Origin: UBA3069 sp050633465
Lineage (GTDB): Bacteria; Pseudomonadota; Alphaproteobacteria; Rhodobacterales; Rhodobacteraceae
Reading direction: 5' to 3'
DNA: 64,000 bases
NCBI GenBank assembly: GCA_050633465.1
Contig: JBOEGO010000027.1
Span: 1 to 64,000, forward strand
In this document: in pieces, positions 50,350 to 58,194 of the stretch
How the letters are laid out: each line of letters starts with the position of its first letter
Position numbering within the stretch: the stretch's first letter is position 1
The notes under the pieces: generated by a model
What the model was told of the DNA's origin: nothing
What the model saw: only the letters and a program-made list of their open reading frames with translations
Database searches by the model: none
Position numbers and translations under genes: made by a program

Positions 50350-51426
50350 TTATTCGGTTTCGGCGTTTGTCACCGCATCCTTACCCTGTTTCTGGCGGTT
50401 CAGATTGGCGTAGCGGATCATGAAACGCGCCGCATTGGGATGCACGGGGCGCGAGGGTGCGGCCATCAACAGGCGACCAAACAGGGCGCGAAAGGGTTCG
50501 CGCAGCATCAGGTCGTCAAAGTGTTGTTTGCGCCATTGCACGGCATCATCGTGCAACTGCGCCAGCGCGGGATCGGATTTCAGCGCGTCCAGTTCGGCCT
50601 GCATTTGCGGGGCCATGGCGTGAATGGATGTATCGGTTTCGGTGTTGAAGTTGCGTTCAACCCAGTAATCCAGCCCCAGCATATGGTCGGAATGCACGGC
50701 GCGGCCGCGATCGGCCTTGAGCACATAGGATTCCATCGCGCCAAGGGGGTAGTGGTTCAACTGCACCAGCCCGTAATTGGGGCGGCCATAGTTGGAAAAG
50801 ATGCGGGTGGTTTTGAATTTCTGGTCCAGTTCGCGCCCTTCGCCATCGAACCAGCGCGCGGTTTCAAGGCGGGATTTGTCAGGGTCGCGCGGGCGATGCA
50901 CGCCGATCTTGCGATAGGTGCCATCGTTTTTATACAGCGTTTTGAACATGGCGGCGCGCCATGGCCATTGCATCAATTCGGGGGCGGCGGCGGTGAATTG
51001 CTGCGTGATCGGGGCATCAACAAACCGCGCCACATCATTGTTGCCAAACAGCCGCCAAGTGAGGGTGATGGCGGTGGCATCGGGCAGGGCGGCGTGCAGC
51101 GCGGACAGGCTGTGATCACCGACATGGATGTTAACAAATTCATCGACATCCAGCGGCAAAATCCAATCGGCGGATTTGACGATTTCGCGGTTTGCGGCGT
51201 CTTTCATCGCGGTGAATTGAATGCCGCCCTTGTCATAGGGGCCATCATTGCGCAGGTGTTTGACCAGCCCCAGATCATCCAGCCGGTCCAGCATGGTATC
51301 GGTGCCGTCCGTGCAGTCATTGGAATAGACCAGAAACCGGTCAAACCCCACGGCGCGGTGATGCGCCAACCATTCCAGAAGGAAGGCCGCCTCGTTTCGT
51401 ACGCAAAGGATAGCAAGGGTATTCAA
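50350..51426 (-). CDS. glycosyltransferase family 2-like protein (PF13704 type)
   Basis: 358-residue protein with the full PF13704 pattern: LAILCVRNEAAFLLEWLAHHRAVG at the N-terminus (residues 4-27, shown in part), FLVYSNDCTDGT, then DWILPLDVDEFVNI with D93 and D95 as metal ligands, and LTWRLFGNN. The C-terminal half is helical. Last gene of a four-gene minus-strand cluster with the fusion protein (30-bp gap), a sulfotransferase and another glycosyltransferase. Confidence 0.85.
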   Translation of the reverse strand: MNTLAILCVRNEAAFLLEWLAHHRAVGFDRFLVYSNDCTDGTDTMLDRLDDLGLVKHLRNDGPYDKGGIQFTAMKDAANREIVKSADWILPLDVDEFVNIHVGDHSLSALHAALPDATAITLTWRLFGNNDVARFVDAPITQQFTAAAPELMQWPWRAAMFKTLYKNDGTYRKIGVHRPRDPDKSRLETARWFDGEGRELDQKFKTTRIFSNYGRPNYGLVQLNHYPLGAMESYVLKADRGRAVHSDHMLGLDYWVERNFNTETDTSIHAMAPQMQAELDALKSDPALAQLHDDAVQWRKQHFDDLMLREPFRALFGRLLMAAPSRPVHPNAARFMIRYANLNRQKQGKDAVTNAETE

Positions 51427-51456
51427 TGGCTTATCCGGTATAGTTGGTGTGCTGGA

Positions 51457-53844
51457 TCAGCTTTCCATATCCAGCGCAAGGGCATAGGCGACGCGTTCGG
51501 TTTCGGTCAGTTTGCATTCCAGCGCCTGTTGATAAAGGTCGGAAAATTCGGGCATTCCGTGCAGTTCCAGCGCCTTGGCGCGGTGCCATTCCATGCCCTT
51601 TTCATGCCATTCGCGTAGGGCGTCATCCTGCATCAGCCTGTCATATTCCGCCCGCAGGCGCGGCACGTTTCGTTTGATGGTGATGTCCTTGAAATCGGAC
51701 CAGTCCATGCGGATCCAGTAGTTAAGGCCAATCGAGCGATCCACATGCAAGGCACGCCCGCGCTGGCGTTTGATCAGGAAGGATTCAGCCGAGCGCAGCG
51801 CATAGTGATTGAGCTGGATCAGGTCGTAACCGATGGATTTTTTCGAACTGCGCCAACCGTTTTTTAACACCTCTTTGGTCATATCCTTGCCAGAGCCGTT
51901 GACCCATTTCACCTTTGGCTCCATCGCGTCGTCCAGTTTGTTGGGCCGGTGGCAGGAGATTTTTTCATAGGCGCCGATGTTTTTGAACATGGTTTTGAAC
52001 CCCCAAACGGTGTGGGGTTTGGGGCAGAATTTCGGCGCGGCGCTGTCGAATTGTTCGATCACGAATTCATCGGCCAGACGGGTCACGCCGTTATGGCCGA
52101 ACAAGCGCCATGTCATCGCAACATTGGTGGCATCGGGCACGGCGGCAAAGAAATCATCCAGCGTGCCATTGCCGCAGCGCACGTTCATGAATTCATCCAC
52201 GTCGATATGGGCGATCCAGTCGGCGTTTTTCAGCACGTCTTCCTCGCGGGCATTGTCCAGCGCCCATTGCTGGGGGGAATTGCCCTGCCATTTGTCGTTA
52301 TTGCGGTGTTGCAGCACGCCCATGTCCTGCAAACGGTCCAGGATTTCGCTGGTGCCGTCGGAACAATCATTGGTGTAAATCAAGAAGTTATCGACACCCA
52401 TAGCGCGGTGATAGGCGACCCATTCGACGATATAGGGGGCTTCGTTTTTCATGCAGCCGACGATGACATTGCCGGTGCTGCCCTTGGGCAGTTTGCGCGG
52501 CGGCATCGGGGTATAGGCGGCGGCCAGCTCTTCTTCGTTCACTGAACCCAGACGGTTGTGCGGTTTGAAGTTCGAGGTTTGCAGTTTTTCGAAATTCTGC
52601 ACCGCCAGCGGGGGCATCAGTTTGGCGGCAGTGGGGGACAGCGCGCCGTCATTGCGCGCCTCTTTTTGCGAGGTGGCGGCGGTGGCGGGGACCATCGGCG
52701 CGGGTTGGCCGTTGGCCTGTGCCATGGCGGCCAGGCGCTGGTCTTTTTCTTCTTTGGTGGCCTGATTGATGCGCCACATAAAGCCCAGCAAATATTGCGT
52801 CGGGCGGAAACCGAACATGGGGTCTGCTTCGACCCAATCCTTTTTCGCGCGGGGTTTTTTGAAGGGTTTCAGCGCGGGCTGGGTTTTCACCAACGCCTTG
52901 TTCGCGGCATCGAATGTTTTGGCGATGGGGGACAGGCTGGCGGGGTCGATCGCATCGCCATCGACCGCGATTTCATTGAGGAATTTGCGCCACAAGGGCC
53001 GCGTGATGATGCGCTTGCGCCCCTTGAGCAATTGCAGGAACAGCGCGTTCATCTGCCGCCCGCGTGCCACCCATGCGGCGGCGGGTTCGGCGGGGATGTC
53101 GGCGGGTTGGGCGCGGCCAATACTGTCTTTTATATCAAAGGCTTCGCGCAGTTCCTCGGTTGCGTCTTCGGAATAGAAACGCGTTTCGTCATAGGGGCGC
53201 AGATGCACGGTTCCTGCGCCAAATGCCGCCTCCCATTTTGCAATCAGGCGGGTGTAGTCCAGCCAGAAGGGCGGGGCCTGTATTTCAAGGAATTGCCCCG
53301 CGACGGGGTCGATTTTATGGGCGTCCAGCAGGCAGTCATCCCACCAGTCCTTGGTCCCGGCCAGTTCCTGTTCCAGTTCCAGCGACTGGCCGCGTCCCTC
53401 CATCACGGCGTGGGCATAGTGGCGGGCCAACAGGGCGGATTGTTCATCGACATGGGCGATGATGCGGATGTCGTCGCTGAAGCGGTTCAACAGGGATTTG
53501 AGGCGCTGCAATTCGCTGTCACGATAGAGTGACGCGCCCAATTGGCTGGCCGACAGGATCATATCTGTGGGGTTGATCGCGCCGATGTCGCGTTCCAGTC
53601 CGGCGGTGACTTCCTCCAGCAGGGCGGATTGCGCGGCGGGGGCGATATAGCCGCGATTGAACCGCAGCGGGTCGATGTGATCGGGGTCGGTCACGGCCAT
53701 ATACAGGCGCGTGTGATTGGCCGGACCGGGCGAGCGCGGGAACAGAATGCCCTTGGCCGCCAGTTGTTCGCGTTTGTCCGCCAGAACCGATTGCAGACGC
53801 GCCGCGCCCACCTGTTCCAGCCCGATGTGCAAATGGATACGCAT
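51457..53844 (-). CDS. two-part protein: sulfotransferase-like N-terminal half plus PF13704 glycosyltransferase
   Basis: 795 residues. The C-terminal domain (about 459-740) is the same glycosyltransferase type as its neighbours: VGCMKNEAPYIVEWVAYHRAMG, FLIYTNDCSDGT and HIDVDEFMNV with D548 and D550. The N-terminal part (1-240) begins MRIHLHIGLEQVGAARLQSVL and contains a segment like the start of sulfotransferases with a weak P-loop and HLRPYDETRF; it resembles the helix-rich proteins that sit next to sulfotransferases. A low-complexity linker (365-450) joins the halves. Three bp downstream of the sulfotransferase gene. N-terminal function is a guess. Confidence 0.75.
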   Translation of the reverse strand: MRIHLHIGLEQVGAARLQSVLADKREQLAAKGILFPRSPGPANHTRLYMAVTDPDHIDPLRFNRGYIAPAAQSALLEEVTAGLERDIGAINPTDMILSASQLGASLYRDSELQRLKSLLNRFSDDIRIIAHVDEQSALLARHYAHAVMEGRGQSLELEQELAGTKDWWDDCLLDAHKIDPVAGQFLEIQAPPFWLDYTRLIAKWEAAFGAGTVHLRPYDETRFYSEDATEELREAFDIKDSIGRAQPADIPAEPAAAWVARGRQMNALFLQLLKGRKRIITRPLWRKFLNEIAVDGDAIDPASLSPIAKTFDAANKALVKTQPALKPFKKPRAKKDWVEADPMFGFRPTQYLLGFMWRINQATKEEKDQRLAAMAQANGQPAPMVPATAATSQKEARNDGALSPTAAKLMPPLAVQNFEKLQTSNFKPHNRLGSVNEEELAAAYTPMPPRKLPKGSTGNVIVGCMKNEAPYIVEWVAYHRAMGVDNFLIYTNDCSDGTSEILDRLQDMGVLQHRNNDKWQGNSPQQWALDNAREEDVLKNADWIAHIDVDEFMNVRCGNGTLDDFFAAVPDATNVAMTWRLFGHNGVTRLADEFVIEQFDSAAPKFCPKPHTVWGFKTMFKNIGAYEKISCHRPNKLDDAMEPKVKWVNGSGKDMTKEVLKNGWRSSKKSIGYDLIQLNHYALRSAESFLIKRQRGRALHVDRSIGLNYWIRMDWSDFKDITIKRNVPRLRAEYDRLMQDDALREWHEKGMEWHRAKALELHGMPEFSDLYQQALECKLTETERVAYALALDMES

Positions 53845-53847
53845 GTG

Positions 53848-54516
53848 TTACGCGACCTCCGGTTTTTGGGATGTGTTGGCGTTTGCCTTGCCCCACCACG
53901 CGATGTCGCGGCCCAGATGGGCGGAAATCAGGCTGGGGGCGGCGGGGTCTGCCACGTCATATTCAAGGAAATCATCAGCGCCAGCAAAGAAATGGCGCAG
54001 GTTTTGGTAATGTCCGTTAATCCAGCGCATACGCTGTTCACCGCTGGCGCCAAACCCCGTGGGCAGGCCCGGAATATTGGTGCGCGGCAGGCGTTTGGTG
54101 CCCAGATCGGACCAGCGCAGCATGGAATCCGACAGCGCCTGCGCATCGCGGTTCGAGGCCAGAAACCGCACGCCCGGATGGTGGTCGCGAATGGCGCGGA
54201 TCAGGGAAAAATCCGTTTGTGGCCAAAGGTTTCGCCGTTCGCGCAGGCAGGAGATTTCGGTAAAAGCGTCGAATTCCTCCAGCCCGTGCAGCGGGTCACC
54301 CGTGCCGTAATATCCGCGATACATCAGATCCCCGACAAAGGCGCGGTGGATGGCGGTGTTATCGGTCTGTTTGGTGCGAATGCGGTAATCCGCAACCTTG
54401 AACCCGCTGAGTTTCAGCGCCCGCGCCAGCGTGGTGGTGCCTGATTTTGGCAGGCCAAGGTTAACGATGCGCAAGGGGCGCTGTGGCCCTGCCGCCATGT
54501 CGGATGACGTGGTCAT
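53848..54516 (-). CDS. sulfotransferase family protein
   Basis: 222 residues. The 5'-phosphosulfate-binding loop is seen in LGLPKSGTTTLARAL (P23 to T28), and FLASNRDAQALSDSMLRW matches the 3'-phosphate-binding arginine/serine segment of PAPS-dependent sulfotransferases. Overlaps the upstream glycosyltransferase by 4 bp (54513-54516) and is 3 bp from the downstream fusion gene, so a sulfated glycan product is likely. The acceptor is unknown. Confidence 0.85.
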   Translation of the reverse strand: MTTSSDMAAGPQRPLRIVNLGLPKSGTTTLARALKLSGFKVADYRIRTKQTDNTAIHRAFVGDLMYRGYYGTGDPLHGLEEFDAFTEISCLRERRNLWPQTDFSLIRAIRDHHPGVRFLASNRDAQALSDSMLRWSDLGTKRLPRTNIPGLPTGFGASGEQRMRWINGHYQNLRHFFAGADDFLEYDVADPAAPSLISAHLGRDIAWWGKANANTSQKPEVA

Positions 54517-55574
54517 ACGGCCAGCCCCAGTTTGGCGATCAGCTTTTCTTCTTCGGGCGGCAGGGTGCTGGCCGAGGTCAGTTGCGCCTGCATGTCCTGA
54601 TATTCGGCCTGTTGCAGCAATTCATCGCGTTTGGCGATATGCAGGGCGACGGCCTGCTTGTGCAGCGAGTCGATTTCGGGGTCTGCGCGCAGGCGGTCCA
54701 TTTCTGCCTTTAATGCGGGCAGATAGCGCTGGATCGACGGGTCATGCCACGCGGGATCATTGCGTTCGCGCCAATAGGTATCGTCAAAGGCGCGGTTTTC
54801 GCGGTTCACATCGCCACGGTCGTTTTTCACCAGATAACTGTCCAAGGAGCGCAGGGCATAGTGGTTCAGCGTGGCAAAATCGCGCGCGCCCTTGGCCGGG
54901 AATTTGCGGATGCGGCGCGGATTGGCCGCGACCAGAAATTTATGCGGCACCTTGCGCCCGGATGCATCGGTCCATTCGGGGCGGCGTTTCTGCGGCAGCT
55001 TGCCCTTGAAAAACGGGCGGTGCGCGCCGAAATATTGCAGCGGAAAGTCGCTGCGCATCAGGGATTTAACCTCGATCGCGGATTCACCACACCACAGGTC
55101 TGGATTATGCGAGCGGGTGAATTGTTCGATCACGGGCCTGTCCACGTAATCGTTAATGCCATCATTGGCGAAAAACTGGAAGGTGACGGAAATCGCCTGC
55201 GGGTTGCCGCAGGCATCAATCAGCGCGGGGATGGTGTGATCGCCGACATGGATGTTCAGAAATTCGTCAACATCCGCAACCCAGACCCAATCGGCGTTCA
55301 ACACCACATCGCGCTTGGCGGCGTCTTTCAATGCCTCCATCTGGTAATTGCGCCCCTCGGCGGGGTTGGGGTAATGCTGCACGATGCCACGCGCCGCCAA
55401 TGCATCCAGCATTGTATCGGTCGCATCGGTGCAATCATTTGAATAAAAAAGAAAATCCGTCACGCCAATGACGCGGTGAAAGGCGATCCATTCCAACAGG
55501 AACGGGCCTTCGTTTTTCACGCAGGTAACGGCGGTGATGGTCATCGCCGCATCGGTTTTATCGGATCGGGTCAT
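54513..55574 (-). CDS. glycosyltransferase family 2-like protein (PF13704 type)
   Basis: 353-residue first gene of the cluster. TAVTCVKNEGPFLLEWIAFHR (residues 14-34, partly quoted), FLFYSNDCTDAT and VADVDEFLNIHV with D101 and D103 define the family. An AGGGG ribosome binding site precedes the ATG at 55574; a second in-frame ATG is 30 bp inside. The promoter must lie in the 228-bp divergent gap shared with the AAA+ ATPase gene. Confidence 0.85.
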   Translation of the reverse strand: MTRSDKTDAAMTITAVTCVKNEGPFLLEWIAFHRVIGVTDFLFYSNDCTDATDTMLDALAARGIVQHYPNPAEGRNYQMEALKDAAKRDVVLNADWVWVADVDEFLNIHVGDHTIPALIDACGNPQAISVTFQFFANDGINDYVDRPVIEQFTRSHNPDLWCGESAIEVKSLMRSDFPLQYFGAHRPFFKGKLPQKRRPEWTDASGRKVPHKFLVAANPRRIRKFPAKGARDFATLNHYALRSLDSYLVKNDRGDVNRENRAFDDTYWRERNDPAWHDPSIQRYLPALKAEMDRLRADPEIDSLHKQAVALHIAKRDELLQQAEYQDMQAQLTSASTLPPEEEKLIAKLGLAV

Positions 55575-55752
55575 GCTCGGCCCCTATGTTGTGCGCTTCG
55601 GGTTGGTCCCGAATGTGCCAGATATTGATTGCTAAAAACCATAGGAATCCCCGCCTGAAAGGTCAACTTTGACGCGGATTTTACACATGCCCCGCGACAA
55701 TCGCGCAACGGGTGCGAAATATGTTTCATTTCGCCCCTGAACTTTAGTCGCC

Positions 55753-55781
55753 TTGACCTTGATTTGCTGCGGCGGCAGTTT
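55753..55781 (+). promoter_or_regulatory. candidate promoter for the CoxD-like gene
   Basis: TTGACC (55753-55758), a 17-bp spacer and CAGTTT (55776-55781) lie 22 bp before the start codon. The -35 hexamer is good, the -10 poor; offered as a weak candidate in an otherwise AT-richer divergent gap. Confidence 0.3.
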
Positions 55782-55802
55782 GCGGGCGAGGGAGAATTGC
55801 CT

Positions 55803-56711
55803 ATGACCAAACCCAAGTCCATCGACGCCGTGCAGGACATGCTGGCGGGCCAGAATTATGTGTGCGGACGCGCCCTTGCCACAGTGACATTCCTGTCGCT
55901 GACCCTGGGCCGCCCGCTGTTTCTGGAGGGCGAGGCGGGCACCGGCAAAACCGAAATCGCCAAGGCCATCGCGGCAGGGCTGGGGCGCAAGCTGATCCGG
56001 CTGCAATGCTATGAAGGGCTGGACGCGTCCAGCGCGGTCTATGAATGGAATTTCGCCGAACAGATGATCGCGATCCGCACTGCCGAGGCATCGGGCGGGG
56101 CCGACCGTGACGCCTTGAAAAATGAACTGTTCACCGAGGATTACCTGATCGAACGGCCGCTGTTACAGGCGATGCGCGACCAGCCCGGTGGCGCGCCGGT
56201 TCTGCTGATCGACGAAATCGACCGCACCGATGAACCCTTCGAGGCATTCCTGCTGGAGGCACTATCGGATTTTCAGGTCACCATCCCCGAGCTGGGCACG
56301 ATCAAGGCCCCCGAGCCGCCCATCGTGATCCTGACATCAAACCGCACCCGCGAGGTCCACGACGCGCTGAAACGCCGTTGCCTGTATCACTGGGTCGACT
56401 ACCCCGAATTCGAACGCGAGGTCGAAATCCTGCAAGCCCGCGCCCCCGAAGCCGCCGAAACCCTATCGCGCGAGGTGGTCGCATTTGTGCAGCAATTGCG
56501 CACCGAGGACCTGTTCAAAAAACCGGGCGTGGCGGAAACGATTGACTGGGCGAAATGCCTGCTTGCGCTGGATGTGATCAGCCTGTCGCCCGAGGTCATC
56601 GCCGACACCATCGGCGCGATCCTGAAATATCAGGACGATATCCAGCGCCTGCAAGGATCAGAGGCCAAACGCATTCTGGACGAGGCCAGCGCCGCCGCCG
56701 CGCCGGTCTGA
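55803..56711 (+). CDS. coxD: MoxR-type AAA+ ATPase, CoxD-like
   Basis: 302-residue AAA+ ATPase. Walker A is GEAGTGKT (43-50), Walker B LLIDEID (134-140), followed by sensor and arginine-finger regions (ILTSNRTREVHDALKRRCLY). It matches the CoxD/MoxR group that, with a VWA partner, matures the active site of Mo-Cu CO dehydrogenase and related metalloenzymes. ATG at 55803 has GGGAG upstream; an earlier ATG in frame is unsupported. The VWA gene follows after 113 bp. Confidence 0.9.
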   Translation: MTKPKSIDAVQDMLAGQNYVCGRALATVTFLSLTLGRPLFLEGEAGTGKTEIAKAIAAGLGRKLIRLQCYEGLDASSAVYEWNFAEQMIAIRTAEASGGADRDALKNELFTEDYLIERPLLQAMRDQPGGAPVLLIDEIDRTDEPFEAFLLEALSDFQVTIPELGTIKAPEPPIVILTSNRTREVHDALKRRCLYHWVDYPEFEREVEILQARAPEAAETLSREVVAFVQQLRTEDLFKKPGVAETIDWAKCLLALDVISLSPEVIADTIGAILKYQDDIQRLQGSEAKRILDEASAAAAPV

Positions 56712-56730
56712 CCCGATGACAGCTCCGGCA

Positions 56731-56802
56731 CTTTTTCTTGGTCTAAATACTCCGGGGGGATGCCGTATTGCCAGGGCAATACGGCTGGGGGGCTGGCCCC
56801 CC
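56731..56802. repeat. composite intergenic repeat: AAATAC motif plus two hairpins
   Basis: Plus strand CTTTTTCTTGGTCTAAATAC followed by TCCGGGGGGA, then a GCCGTATTGCC/GGCAATACGGC hairpin and a GGGGGG-CTGG-CCCCCC hairpin. Same layout as 45450-45536. Sits between the coxD- and coxE-like genes, so the pair may be expressed unequally. Confidence 0.82.
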
Positions 56803-56824
56803 GCGCCCCTGGAAAGGGTATGCC

Positions 56825-58081
56825 ATGGCTGAATATCTGCCGCTGGAATTGCCGGACAACCCTAAACTGACCCATAACATCACCTATTTCGCCCGCGCCC
56901 TGCGCAAGGCGGGGCTGCCCATCGGCCCCGGTCGGGTGATCGATGCGATCCGCGCGGTCGAGGCCGCAGGTTTCACCGATAAATCCGATTTCTACTGGGT
57001 GCTGCACGCCTGTTTCGTGAACCGCCCCGAACATCGCACCATCTATAATCAGGTGTTCCGCCTGTATTGGCGCGACCCGCGTTACATGGAACATATGATG
57101 GCGATGATGCTGCCCGCCATCCGCGGCGTGCAAGAGGACCGCCCGGCGCAGGCCGCCGAAAAACGTGCCGCCGAGGCGCTGCTGGACGGGGCCGACCGCG
57201 CGGTGGAACAGGACGAACCCAAGGAAGAAGAAACCCAGATCGAGGTCGATGCCTCGATGACGATATCATCCGAGGAGAAGCTGAAATCGCTGGATTTCGA
57301 GCTGATGTCCACGGATGAGGTGGCAGAGGCGAAGCGCATGTTGGCGCGGCTGAAACTGCCTGTGAAGCCACTGAAATCGCGCCGGACCAAGGCCAGCGGG
57401 CAAGGGCATCTGCTGGACTGGCGCAAAACCCAATCCGCCGCCATGCGCCGCGCCGGTGAAATCCACGATCTGGCCATGAAGAAACACCGCACGCGCTGGC
57501 CCAATCTGGTGGTGCTTTGCGATATTTCGGGATCAATGAGCCAATACAGCCGGATGGTTTTGCATTTCCTCCATGCTGTGGCCAATGAAAAGGGCGCGGG
57601 CTGGGCGCGGGTGCATGCGTTCACGTTTGGCACGCGGCTGACCAATATCACCCGCCATCTGGCCACGCGGGACGTGGATCAGGCGCTGGCGGCGGCGGGG
57701 TCAGAGGCGCAGGATTGGGAGGGCGGCACCCGCATCGCTGCCTGCCTGCATGATTTCAACCGCGACTGGTCGCGCCGCGTCATGGGGCAGGGCGCGGTGG
57801 TGTTGCTGATCACCGATGGATTGGACCGCGACAACGATGCCGATCTGGCGCTGGAAATGCAGCGGCTGCACCTGTCCTCGCGCCGGTTGATCTGGCTTAA
57901 CCCCTTGTTGCGGTGGGATGGTTTCGCGCCCAAGGCAGCGGGGATCAAGGCGATGCTGCCCCATGTCGATGCCTTTCGCGCGGGCCATTCCATCAATTCC
58001 CTGGAAGAACTGGCACAGGCGATTTCGCGCACCGATGATACCGGCGAAAAGGACCGGTTGCTGCGCGCCGTTGCCGGCTGA
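56825..58081 (+). CDS. coxE: VWA-domain protein, CoxE-like
   Basis: 418-residue protein. The C-terminal von Willebrand A domain has the metal-ion-dependent adhesion site DISGSMS with D233, S235 and S237; residues 100-200 form an acidic, helical linker (EQDEPKEEETQIEVD). CoxE-type proteins work with CoxD ATPases to insert or order metal ions in molybdenum hydroxylases. Its start ATG at 56825 follows a GGAAAGGG stretch. Preceded by the composite repeat. Confidence 0.88.
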   Translation: MAEYLPLELPDNPKLTHNITYFARALRKAGLPIGPGRVIDAIRAVEAAGFTDKSDFYWVLHACFVNRPEHRTIYNQVFRLYWRDPRYMEHMMAMMLPAIRGVQEDRPAQAAEKRAAEALLDGADRAVEQDEPKEEETQIEVDASMTISSEEKLKSLDFELMSTDEVAEAKRMLARLKLPVKPLKSRRTKASGQGHLLDWRKTQSAAMRRAGEIHDLAMKKHRTRWPNLVVLCDISGSMSQYSRMVLHFLHAVANEKGAGWARVHAFTFGTRLTNITRHLATRDVDQALAAAGSEAQDWEGGTRIAACLHDFNRDWSRRVMGQGAVVLLITDGLDRDNDADLALEMQRLHLSSRRLIWLNPLLRWDGFAPKAAGIKAMLPHVDAFRAGHSINSLEELAQAISRTDDTGEKDRLLRAVAG

Positions 58082-58156
58082 AAATGGCCGATCTGGCGAT
58101 GCGCACGTAATTGTGGATTGAACAAACCCGCGCCGTCCCGCGTTGATGACCCAAGG

Positions 58157-58173
58157 CGCCGCGAAACGCGGCG
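58157..58173. promoter_or_regulatory. short hairpin just upstream of the ompA-like gene
   Basis: CGCCGCG and CGCGGCG pair around AAA, ending 21 bp before the start codon next to the AAGGA ribosome binding site. Could affect translation; no T run. Confidence 0.35.
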
Positions 58174-58194
58174 GGAGCAAGAAGGACGCGCAGC

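Noticed and set aside
51457..53844. The 795-residue protein as two genes joined by a sequencing error
   Set aside because: The frame is continuous, the linker has ordinary coding composition and no internal ribosome binding site or start is evident, so a genuine two-part protein is more likely.
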